Of a DNA stretch of 64,000 bases, positions 49,501 to 59,470 are shown piece by piece. The first letter of the stretch is position 1, and each line of letters starts with the position of its first letter. The notes beneath the pieces are model-generated. The model was not told the DNA's origin. It made no database searches and saw only the letters and a list, made by a program, of their open reading frames with translations. A program made the position numbers and the translations under genes. The stretch is from Progne subis subis (Eukaryota; Chordata; Aves; Passeriformes; Hirundinidae), in NCBI GenBank assembly GCA_022316685.1, contig JAKJHU010000046.1, positions 8,531,001 through 8,595,000 of the forward strand, written 5' to 3'.

Positions 49501-52500
49501 TTAAAATGCTCTTGCCCAGCCTGGTTTGGGTGATATCTCTTCTGGCCAAGTCATATTGAGCGTGCAGGGGGAGATGCTCACAGGCAGCAGGGCAGGGCAG
49601 ATTTCCCAAAGGTGCCAGGAGAGAGTTGCCCAGCATGGGCACACCCACCAGTGTATATACCGAGGGTGTGTGTTTGAGCTCACATCAGCCCACTGCGAGT
49701 GCTCAGAGTGCAGTGTCTCTACAGGCTGTGCCTGGAGGAAAGGGCTGCAGAAAGGAGTCTCTGACCCATTTGTATCCGTGTGGTGGTTTTAAAGTTAAAC
49801 CCACTGCAACCTGTAAATAAACCTGGTCAAGGCACCACTTTGCTCACTGGCTTGCAATCCTATTCAGTGTCTGAAGGAAGGAACAGTTCCTGGCAGCACC
49901 ATGGCCCTGGCCACCAACACATTTCCAGGCAATGCCAGGGCAAGGCTGGGGAGATGGCACAGGCCAGGGATGGCTCTCCAGGATGGTGGGATGGGCGAAT
50001 GCCTCTTGTCTGGGGCTAGAGAAAGGCGTGGATGTGAGTTGTGCCTTTGGGGCCAGGGAACAGCCCCCAGTCATTCTTCATCAATGCATTTATTAGTTGA
50101 CTGGAGGTGGGCAGCCCCTCTCATCTGTGCCTGCAGATCTTTGGAAGGAGCAGGTCGCATCCTCCCTCTCTCCTCCATGAGAAGCAGTGTGGCTGCCCCA
50201 TGTCCTGCTCTGCAGACACCCTCTCCTCAGGAAGATGCTCACGGCTCAGGGCCACCTGTCAGCAGAGGTGTCTCAGTTTCACAGCTGCAGTGGCAGCAGG
50301 GTGTCATGCTGACCATGAGGATCTGCCCTGCTCTGTCCCTGGCAGGCGAGTGCCCTAACTCCAAGCAGACTCTTCCTGTAGCAGCAGGCAACAAAGTAGA
50401 TCCGGAAATTCCTGAGCTTTGGGAAGTGGGCTTTAATGTAATTAACTGCAACAGAAGAAGAGGTCAGATAATAGGGGCAAAGGTTTCTCTTTAAAATGAA
50501 GGAGGATGTAAATGAAACCATCTGCACAGGAGTCAGTGCACTGCCTTCATTAAACACAGTATGATGCTTATGCTCCCATGCAGCAAATCATGGATCTTGC
50601 CAGAAAACCATTTTAAATGCAACACAAGACCTGAAGGTGAGAGGACATAGACATGTAGCCAGCCCCCAAATTGCCCAAGTGCTCTGGTGCCTGGCATTGT
50701 CCCTCTCTGGGGCACAGTGGGGAGCTGTGTGCAGCCTGCTCAAGAACAAGGGCATTTCTGACTGGCGGCTGTGTTCAGCCCTCCTCACTACTGTTCTCAG
50801 CTCATCTTTGTCCCATGCTACAGTTCCATCCAAGGATGGAGGCCAGGGTGGTTCATTTTGTAACACTGGCATAAATTCTTGCCCAGCCCTTGGCTGAGTC
50901 CTTCCCCTGCACTACGCTCTGGTTTGGCCACCTCCCTTTGCAAAGTGCACTGATGTCATCTTGGGTTTCTATGGCATAGTCAAATGATTTTAGAAAGGGG
51001 ATAAGTAAGTGGAGGGAGGAGAATTTGTCTCTGCTTTGTATAATAGGCATCCAAAGTATAAAAGGGCACCCAAAAGCAGACGTATATGGCCTTTCCTTCA
51101 AGATCTATCTCTCATCTGGGATTTAGTTGCTAAATCCCTCTTTTTCTTGGCTGGCTCTACTCATGCTCTTGCAGACTGCCTGTTCATAGAGATAGTGGCA
51201 TCAAACAGCAGAACACAATGGCCCAGCCCTGTATATAATTGGCCATATGTATTCTCTCCTGGATTATGAGAAACAGCATGGTCAGTGCTCATGGTGTACA
51301 TGCTGATGTCTCCGAGGCTTCTGTTGCTGAGCCATACCCAGAGCCCACTGACAGAACTGTCAGCGTGTGTTGGAGACAAACAGCTTGTCCAAGAGCTCCA
51401 TGTGCTCTGCCTCTGCAGAGCTGTGGCTGACAGAGACCCCTGCCCATGCTGGGGTGGGTCTGTCCATTCATCCCCTTGCTGAATTTAAGAGAGGAGCATG
51501 TGAGTGCCACGGAGCCCAGGGCTGGCTCAGGTCGGCTGCCTGGGAGATATTTGTCAGTGTTGGATATCTCTGCAGCTGCTGCTGGCTTTTTTGGAGGTTG
51601 AAGAGTTGCAATTGTTTTAGGTTGCTGTGGTTTGGTTTTTTTTTGTTTTTTTTTAAAGTCAAGTGCACTGAGTCATTGTAAATCTCAGCAAAGCTGCAGC
51701 CTTTACTCCAAGGAATAATCCACGCCTAATGAGCTCTTCTCCAGCTTTAAAGGCCTGACTGTTGTTTGCATTTTGTGGATTTCTATACTGCCTATACTGA
51801 TGGTTAAAGTCGCCAAACGGAAGTGCCCTTAACTCAATGAGATGAAGCCTACAGCGGGAAACCCATTCCTGAATAGTCAGGTATCAGCACAGACCTCAGT
51901 TTCTCTCTCTTCCTCACAAGCCTTGTGCAACTGGTGCCATTTTCCCCTTTTCCTAGTCTGAGGAGGATGAAACTACCTGTTGGCAACTGAGGACTTCTCA
52001 GGCAGATTTGCAAGAGATCCTTGCCCATTTTACTTAAGCTTGTAATTGTCTTCATGCTCTGTTTCCACACACAAAGCTGAAATGTTCCACTCTTCATGCC
52101 ACCAGGAAATATGCTACCAAGAATTCTTGATATTGAAGCAGGAATACTGATACTTTATTTCTGCCCTTCATGCTTCTACCAGCCTCCATTTCTTTGGGTT
52201 TTTAAGGAAGGTATCTAAAGAAAATGTGACCATGGCACATATTCCAGGGTATTTCTCTTCCCTGTAGGGTCTGGGCTGTGCATCTTCCCAGGCTGCCTCT
52301 GTGTGATTTCTGGGAGGACAGAGCCTCCTCTGGGTCTGCTGCTGGTCCTCTCCCCTTGGCAGTGGAGCTGCACATCAGCACACACCTTGTGCTTGAATGA
52401 GGTGGTGAGGAGGTGCAAGCTTGTCTTTGCTCTCTGAGAGGTTTATCCTGAGTCCTGGGACCATATTGGCCAAGGAGCTAAACCCTGCAGAAAACCTGAT

Positions 52501-54447
52501 ACATTGGAGAGGTAGTACACAGACTGAAGTCTGCCTAACTCCATCTTTTCCCTGTGAATGCAACCTTTTTTCTATGTCTTTCAGCCAGTTTTCATCCCAG
52601 GTGATGGGGTTTTTAGTCCACAGCAGTCTGAAAAAGTAATTTCTGTTCCGTTTTTAAGTGCAGTGCTAAAATCCAAACATCTGCCATCCCCAGAGAACAC
52701 TGCTTTGTAATTTTGTCTTAAAAAGTAATCTGTGTAAACCCCACCACTGCCTGCTGCTCACAGATCTGCTCTCCTCCCAGCAGCCAGTGGTTCAATAGCG
52801 TGTAAGTGATCGGAATGATTTTGAACCCTTCCTAAATTCTCCCTGGAGATTATCTCTGCCCTTGGCACCTCCCAGTCACCGTGGATATACAGGAATGCCT
52901 CTTGCCTCCTTACCCAGGTCACACAATGTTGGGGTGTGCCTGGCATGTTCCCGGGCTTTGCTGGGGACACAGCTGGGACTGCACACCTGGGGGAGGGTTG
53001 ACAGAGGAGGTTCTTCTTGTAGAATGCATTTGCAAGTTGAGCCTGTAATAGAATTCTGCTCTGGGACAGTTGGGGACTTGGAGTAGGGAGATACAAAAAT
53101 CCTCTCCAAGCACTCGTGCATGTTGCACATGTGCCAGGTGCTCCGTCTGAGGCTGAGTTAGCCCACGGCATCCCTTGGGCATGCTCCTGCATTCCAGCAC
53201 CCAAGAGAAACAGCCGCTACAACTGCTACAGCTGCTCACTGGTGCAGATGAGATGCATGTCATGGAGAAAGCAGCCATGGAAAGGTGAATCCCCCTTTCT
53301 TCAGTGCCCAGGTCTTTAGCCCATTATGCATCCAGCACCCACGGCTGCACCAGGTTCTGCAGGGAGGGAGAAGGGTCTGTGTAACTCTGGTGAAATTCAA
53401 GTGGATGTAGATCCAGTGAGGAATGGCAGGCAATGACTGAGCCCCACCAACCCCAGCCAGAGCTGCTGCTGTTCCTGGGAACCTCCATCCCCCCAGCATG
53501 GCTCTGACGTACTCTGGGGCTTGCTGTGGTGAGTGGCTGATGCACAATGCAGATTTGGGAGGAGAAGGTTCATAAAGTTTCTCTTGCAAAACCTATTTAT
53601 CAGAAAACGGGCCAGCCCAGGGCTATGGCTGTGCATGCTGCAGCAAGCATCCTGTTCCCTGCAAGACTGGCAGGAGTCTCTGGGGGATGTAAATGGCAAT
53701 TTATCTTTGCATGGAGGAGATGTGACAGCCCAAGACTCCTCCTCAGGAGGGGCAGGTTGGGATTACCTCTAGACACAGGGTATGTGCAGTCAGGACAGAG
53801 TGCTTCACCTTACGTTCTGGAGCCAGGAGACAGCAGTGAGACATTTCAGAGCCTTCCTCTCACACTTAGAGACAGATGATTCACATTGTTATGGGCAGTA
53901 CTGTAGCTGCACTTCATAAAATCAAGCACATGGAGAACAGGAATCAGCCCCCTGTATGGGAAACACTCCCTGGCATTCATAGGCCAGAAGGTATTTCTGT
54001 GAGAGCAGGAATTCCTCTGCTGGTAACAGCCGCAACATTTCTTGACAGGGGAATTCAGCTGTGGAATTTTCTGGAAGAGCAAGCAAGGGAGGTGTAGGTT
54101 CTACAAGAGTGCTGCAAAGCCTTTGCAGGTGCCATTTTGCCCCCAGCCTTTAGAATGCTGCCCCCAGAGTTTCACAAGTACAAGTTAAGAAATTGCAAAA
54201 CTTCCCGTGGTTCCTGAAGTGCAAAATGCTCAGTGCTCAGGTTGTGTCCACCTTACATCCTATTTTGGAGACTGAAGCATCTGTCAGGCAGGCATGTCCA
54301 GAGGGCCAGGATAGAACAGGGCACAAGCAGGGACCCCCCAGAGCAAAGGAAGCTTGTTGGTATGGGACAGCAGCAGAGCAGGAGGACGTGCTTTGCAGGC
54401 AGAGGTACTTCCAGCTGTCTGACCTTGTCTTCTTATTTTCCTTCCAG
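46549..54447 (+). other. HPSE2: HPSE2 intron 6 (7,899 bp)
   Basis: A GT-AG intron with donor GTAGGT and acceptor TTATTTTCCTTCCAG ending at 54447. I recognise no mobile element in it. Small simple repeats are visible: an A run near 47568, an AAAAC run near 48578-48590, and T runs near 51637-51655. Many mid-length open frames (up to 197 codons, for example + strand 49901-50494) look like chance in moderately GC-rich DNA. Confidence 0.88.
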
Positions 54448-54541
54448 TTACTACATTGATGGTCGAGTGGCCAAAGTGACAGATTTCCTGAAAACACGCC
54501 TGTTAGACACACTCTCAGACCAGATCAGGAAAATCCAGAAG
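54448..54541 (+). CDS. HPSE2: Heparanase-2, exon 7 (94 nt, internal exon)
   Basis: CA|T completes His, then YYIDGRVAKVTDFLKTRLL and DTLSDQIRKIQK. It ends in phase 0 at AAG|GTGAGT. The word WQHYYIDGR across the exon 6/7 border aligns with WHHYYLNGR of heparanase-1. As I recall, mammalian heparanase-2 has HCYIDGR, so the bird Tyr in place of Cys is a lineage difference that also removes one unpaired cysteine. The borders are secure from the flanking frame and the pyrimidine-rich acceptor. Confidence 0.95.
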
Positions 54542-57020
54542 GTGAGTGAGTGCAAAGGGTCTGCAGGGGCAAGGGGACACCATGCCTGCAGGGCCTGGCT
54601 GTGGCACAGCTCATGGCCAGAGCTCCCTACTCCCAGGGGAGCTGCTGTGGGGAAGGGAGGCTGCTGGGCCCCGTGCTCCCAGTGAAAATGCAGCCAGCCC
54701 TCATTCAGGGCACGGGGTGAACACCAAGCAGCACAAAGCCTGCTCCAGGGGGGGATGTGCGGTGGGATTTGAGGGAAGTGGCACAGCATGGGCTGTGCAG
54801 GTGTGCTGGGACAGGCTGATGCACCGTGCAGGAGCAAACACCATGCAAAGCCCTGCTAAGGCAGCTGACTAGCTTGATTCTCCCATCTATCAGTTCTGGA
54901 ATGGAGCAGCATGTATTGGGGGTGAAATTGGACTTGCTCCCCAGAACAAGGAGGGGAGCGAGCAGCCAGGTGGTACCAAACTTCCTGAGCACAGCCAGTG
55001 CCACGTCTCCTCAGGAGGGGGCTCCTACCACCACATCTTGCCCCACTTGCTCACAGTGCCTGGAACTGTTGCTTCCAAAGCAGTGACAGTTGCATTCCCA
55101 GAGTGGTTCTCGCTGGTGGAGAATTGTGACCATTATGAACTAGGGTCCTTTCTCCCTGATGACCATGTTTTGACCGTGTCAAAAAACCCAGCTGTTGCTG
55201 GCCTGTGGTGTCAGTCCATGGCTCTGCCTGGCTCAGGAGTGTTCCTTTCCTCACTGTTCCAGGGGACCCAGCTCGCATCTCTAACAGTGGAATACATGAC
55301 AGAGGCTTTGCAGGGTCCCCCTGCTTTGGCTGATAGAGGGCCAGGGCTGAGACTGACTCACTCAGCTGTCAGTCCTGGAAGAAATAAGGAACACCTAGAG
55401 AGCAAAAAAGGCCTTAGGGATTAGAAGAGATGTCCATCCATATGTCTTGTCTAGGTTTTCAAATCTTACCACTCACCACAATGTCTCACTCGCAATTCCT
55501 GCGGGGAGAAACCATAGAATGAGTAAACAACTCAAAGAGGCCCGGGGAAAGGGGATGAGAGGGTCAGTGCAGTGCAGCAAGGCTGGAGGAGAGGAGCTGC
55601 TTGCTGAGCCCTCTGGCACAAGCTGGGAGTCATCCCTGTATGTGGATGATACCCCTGCTGTGGGGAAGGCATGACACAGTGGCCAGTGGAATCACTGTGG
55701 GGCAAGCAAGAGACACCAGCTGACCCAGCCCCCATGGGAATAATGCCCTGCCATAAGTGGTGATGTGTCCCACCTCTGCTGCGGGTTGGAACCTGCTGGG
55801 AATGGAGTGGGACTCCATCCACCCCCAGACCAGAAGCAGCAAAGAGCTGCCCTTGGTGCACACCCGTGGGCCAGAATTTGGTCTGCACAGGGCAGGGCTG
55901 GGGAAGGCTCTCCTGGGAATGCCAGTGTGGCTGAGCAAAAGCACAGCACTGGGTGCTAATAGCCTCCAGCTTGGCTCTGAGTCCGTGCATCCTGCCGGGG
56001 CTGATTAGAGCAGCTGGACTTGTCCACTTCCCTGTTTTATTGCTTCCTCTCAGACCGGGGAAGGTGGCGGGCTTAGATAATTACAGGCAGGATGCCAACA
56101 CCTCTGGGGCTTCAGTCAGGGTTGTCGACTCTCACAGGCTGTGAGTGGGAGGCAGCCCAGAGCTGGCGTATTTAACATCTTTGAGGGATCCCAGTCCATC
56201 CAGCACATTCCAGCGCTCCTCACTAATGGGGCAGGATCCATCAGGCTGCGCAGAGCGCTCCCAGGGCCGCTGGGTTTGCAGACATCTGGTCTTGGGATCT
56301 CGTCACCCAGCCTGGAGAAGTGGGATTGCAGGAAAGGGGACAGGGTGTGGTGAAGGTTGCTCAGGCTGGGAGAGGGCAGCTCTGGCCATCTGAGCCTTCC
56401 TGTCCCATCTGGAATCTCACAGGTATCTGCAATGCCAGCTGAAGCCCTGTAAGGGGTGGGCCAGCATGCTCAGACCTGTGTGTCCCACCTGTGCTGTGGA
56501 CCCCTCAGGTGGCAAAGCAGCCCCTGCTCGGCTGTGGAACTGAGTATTTGTGACTGGAGGAACCCCACTGCTTTCTCCCTGAGTGCCCACCCACCTTTAA
56601 TCCACTTGGCTTCAGTATGTGGCCCGGTGCCCCCACGCTGCAGAGCCACTTGGGCTCGGGGGCTACCCATGGCTGGCAGCCACCATGAAAGGAGGTATGG
56701 AGAGCTAGGATGACATGAGAGGGCAGTCTTTGGGATGGAGTGCATGGGGACCATGTGGGAAGAGCAGGATCTGGGACTGGGAACATGAGAGTACTTTTGG
56801 GAGCAGCTCCAGAGAATGCGAGGGGATGTGGGGCAGCAGCAGGAAAGAGTGAGGAATAGTCTCCCACCACCCAAGATAAGACACAGAGTGACATGCCAAG
56901 GCCAGGCAGGCACCATCACCAGAGTCTCCACAAGTCTTCCCATGAGATAGGAGATGTATGCCTTGGCTTTAAATCCCAGGTTCACCAGAGTAATTTTGGT
57001 TGCTTTTGTCTCTCACGCAG
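54542..57020 (+). other. HPSE2: HPSE2 intron 7 (2,479 bp)
   Basis: A GT-AG intron with donor GTGAGT at 54542 and acceptor TTTTGTCTCTCACGCAG ending at 57020. It is GC-moderate with no recognised repeat or RNA gene. The long minus-strand frames (for example 56470-56985) have no recognisable features. Confidence 0.92.
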
Positions 57021-57127
57021 ATAGTGAACAAGTACACACCAGGGAAGAAGATCTGGCTGGAAGGTGTTGGCATGACCTCAGCTGGAGGCATGAACAACCT
57101 CTCCGATTCATATGCAGCCGGGTTCCT
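57021..57127 (+). CDS. HPSE2: Heparanase-2, exon 8 (107 nt), carries the degenerate nucleophile site
   Basis: Starts in phase 0: IVNKYTPGKKIWLEGVG, then MTSAGGMNNLSDSYAAGF, and ends after CT of a Leu codon; donor GTGAGT at 57128. Alignment to heparanase-1 (KKVWLGETSSAYGGG) puts Gly of WLEGV where the catalytic nucleophile Glu should be. The only nearby Glu is one residue earlier. This is the known basis for heparanase-2 lacking hydrolase activity, and it is retained here. NLS is a possible N-glycosylation sequon. A 228-codon minus-strand open frame overlaps this exon and is an antisense shadow. Confidence 0.95.
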
Positions 57128-57912
57128 GTGAGTGACACGGGCTTGTCAGCACCAGGCCACTGCCACCCCCACGGGCTCTGCAGGCCGAGGTGCTGCAAAG
57201 GCACTGCAACTGGAAGAGGGCGAGCTCCAGGCCCAGACACCCCCTCAGTACTCCCTGGCAGCCTGCGTATTGTTAATTTCTCCATTTCATTCTTAATACC
57301 CCTCCTCAGCTCTGCTTTCCATTTTCTCTCCTTTGAAAGTACAACCATTCCTGGCTCCTGGGGCTTGCCCCAGTGGCCTGGACAACCTGCTGCAAAGCCC
57401 CAGTTCAGGCCTTCAGAGCTGGCTGTGATCACGAAAGATGGAGGAGGATTATCAAAGCTTTGCAGGGAAGCACAGGGACAAGCCTGGGCTATCGGGGCTG
57501 TGGCAGGATGTGGGAGTTGAAGATCTTTCCCAGGCATTGTGAGAAGACAGGCCAGTGCAAAGGTCTGGTCCGCCCTGCTCTGACAGAGGGTGCAGAGTGC
57601 TGGCAGGCTGGGGGAGCACCCCAGGCTCTGGGCAGAGGGCTGAGATATTGGGGTACAAACAGTACTCAGGCACAGGTTTGGGATGTGCAAGTTGGGCACA
57701 GCTGGGGAAGGGGAAGAGACATGCAGACTCGCTGGGGCAGGGATAGCAGGAGCCAGTTAATGCCCAGCTCACAAAACCCTCTGGAGGCTTCAGCTCAGGA
57801 GCTGGAGCAGGGATCAGGTCAGATGCATGAGAGCAGCTGTGCCACTGGGACCAGGCAGTCCCCCCACAGTGTTCCCCCCATGGTGCCCTGGCTCTGTTCC
57901 CTCTGTCCCCAG
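57128..57912 (+). other. HPSE2: HPSE2 intron 8 (785 bp)
   Basis: A GT-AG intron with donor GTGAGT at 57128 and acceptor CCCTCTGTCCCCAG ending at 57912. It is GC-rich. Long open frames cross it into exon 9 in the wrong frame (for example + strand 57373-58125), which should not be mistaken for a gene. Confidence 0.93.
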
Positions 57913-58027
57913 GTGGCTGAACACGCTGGGCTTGCTGGCCAGCCAGGGCATCGACGTGGTGGTGCGGCATTCCTTCCTCGACCACGGCCACAACCACTTG
58001 GTGGACCAGAACTTCAACCCCCTGCCG
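57913..58027 (+). CDS. HPSE2: Heparanase-2, exon 9 (115 nt, internal exon)
   Basis: CT|G completes Leu, then WLNTLGLLASQGIDVVV, RHSFLDHGHNHLVDQ and NFNPLP. It ends in phase 0 at CCG|GTAGGT. The family word NPLP is followed in vertebrates by DYWLSLL, encoded by the next exon, which I could not find between 58028 and 64000. The gene therefore continues past the window or into the assembly gap. Heparanase-1 has WLDKLGLSARMGIEVVMRQ and HLVDENFDPLP at this place, which anchors the alignment. Confidence 0.95.
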
Positions 58028-59066
58028 GTAGGTCTGCCCGGGGATGTCATGCTGGTGCTGGCTTCTCCCCGAACATTTGGGGAGATTCTCTCCTTGTGGC
58101 CTCTCTGAACCCTGCTGGAAAATGAATTTTCCAGATCTGTTCCTTACAGTGTTAATAGATGTTAGTTCATGTCAAGTGCCACATGTTGGAGGCAGGTGGG
58201 AGAGCGATACCTTTGTAGTTGAAATTTCATCTAATACCCCAGGGCTGGGAGCCCAGGAGGGAGGCTGGTACCACTGAGGGGTATCAGGGCAGTCTGGCGA
58301 GTTGGAGAGGTGGATGGGGTGGGCAGCTGGATCGCTCCCAAGGGAAGCCAGCCTGGAGCTTCAGTACTTGATTTCAGATTTCTAGAAACCAAGGTGAAAG
58401 CTTCACAGCAAGTAACGGTCCTCATCAGTGCCCCACAACATCCCTCATTCTTCAGAAACACCTGGGCAGAGGGGAACTCCCAGAGTACATGGTGCTGATA
58501 AGGAAACCATATGAAAAATCCTGTTAAAAGTAGCAGGTTTCCTTTTCCTCTGGGGGTTAGTAAATATACCGCCTTGTAAGAAGAGAGCATGGCAGAGCAG
58601 CTGGGTGCTCTGCATCTCTCCTAGAAGGGATTTATTGGTCCACGACCCAGCAAACACTGCCAGTAGGTTGGGGATCCCTGTTGGAGATGTGCATGACCCT
58701 GACACTGCGAGCCTGCCCTTGATGCTGTGCTGTGATCTCAGGGCTGGCTGCAGGGGAGCAAAATCTGAGGGAGCTGCATCTCAGTCAGCTCTGCCTACTC
58801 AGGCAATGAAAACAGCATCCCTGCAAAAGCATCCCTGAACATCAGGCTGGCTCCTGGGAGCAAACCAGTGAGCAGGAGAGCATGGTCCTGTGCTGCTGAG
58901 TATCTCCTGGCGCACCTTGGTCTGCTCCCACATGCAGCCTTCCAGCAAGCATACCTGCCAGCTCTGGGGAGAGCCTGGGGGGCTTTGAGCTGTTTTAGAG
59001 GTGAACCTGACCTTGCAGCTAGCACTTAATGGATTTCTCCTGAAGAGCCCATTTCCCTGACTAAGC
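58028..59066 (+). other. HPSE2: HPSE2 intron 9, 5' part
   Basis: Intronic sequence from donor GTAGGT to the assembly gap. No DYWLS-type exon, mobile element or RNA gene was recognised. Confidence 0.8.
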
Positions 59067-59166
59067 NNNNNNNNNNNNNNNNNNNNNNNNNNNNNNNNNN
59101 NNNNNNNNNNNNNNNNNNNNNNNNNNNNNNNNNNNNNNNNNNNNNNNNNNNNNNNNNNNNNNNNNN
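59067..59166. other. Assembly gap (100 N)
   Basis: Exactly 100 consecutive N, the customary placeholder for a gap of unknown size. The true distance between exon 9 and the sequence after 59166 is not known. An open frame (58799-59428, minus) that spans it is meaningless. Confidence 0.99.
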
Positions 59167-59470
59167 TTTTGGATGCTGAGAATCCCTTTAATCTAGTGGA
59201 AAAAGGAAGAACAAGAACCACTGGTTGGAAGCCGAAGCCAGACAAATTCAAGACAAAAATAAGGAGTGGGATTGTTAACAGTGCGGATATGTAACTGCTG
59301 GAACAGGCTCCCTGGGAAGTGGCAACTTGTCCATCCCTCCAAGTCCTCACAACCACAATCACTACTTTTCTGTAAGATGCTCTTGCCAAAAACAAGCCAT
59401 CAGGCACAACAAAGGGATAAAAGAGCAAAGCCCTCTGTCCTGTGCTGTTCAGACTAGCCAGCCCTTATCT
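59167..59470 (+). mobile_element. Ancient CR1 LINE 3'-end fragment, + orientation, abutting the gap
   Basis: Shows the same landmark order as the copy at 12960-13265. First CTTTAATCTAGTGGAAAAAGG and GAAGAACAAGAACCACTGG (about 59186-59224), then GAAGCCGAAGCCAGACAAATTC (about 59228-59249). Next come GGAACAGGCTCCCTGGGAAG (about 59299-59318), CTCTTGCCAAAAACAAGCCATCAGG (about 59380-59404) and a degenerate TCAGACTAG near 59448-59456. It is diverged and noncoding. Its left side runs straight into the N gap, so the element may be longer than shown. Confidence 0.72.

Noticed and set aside
57013..57699. 228-codon minus-strand open frame
   Set aside because: Antisense of exon 8 and GC-rich intron 8. 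The sense strand carries the recognised HPSE2 exon with canonical splice sites.
57373..58125. 250-codon + strand open frame
   Set aside because: Runs through intron 8 and reads exon 9 in the wrong frame. The right frame gives WLNTLGLLASQGIDVVV with matching splice borders.
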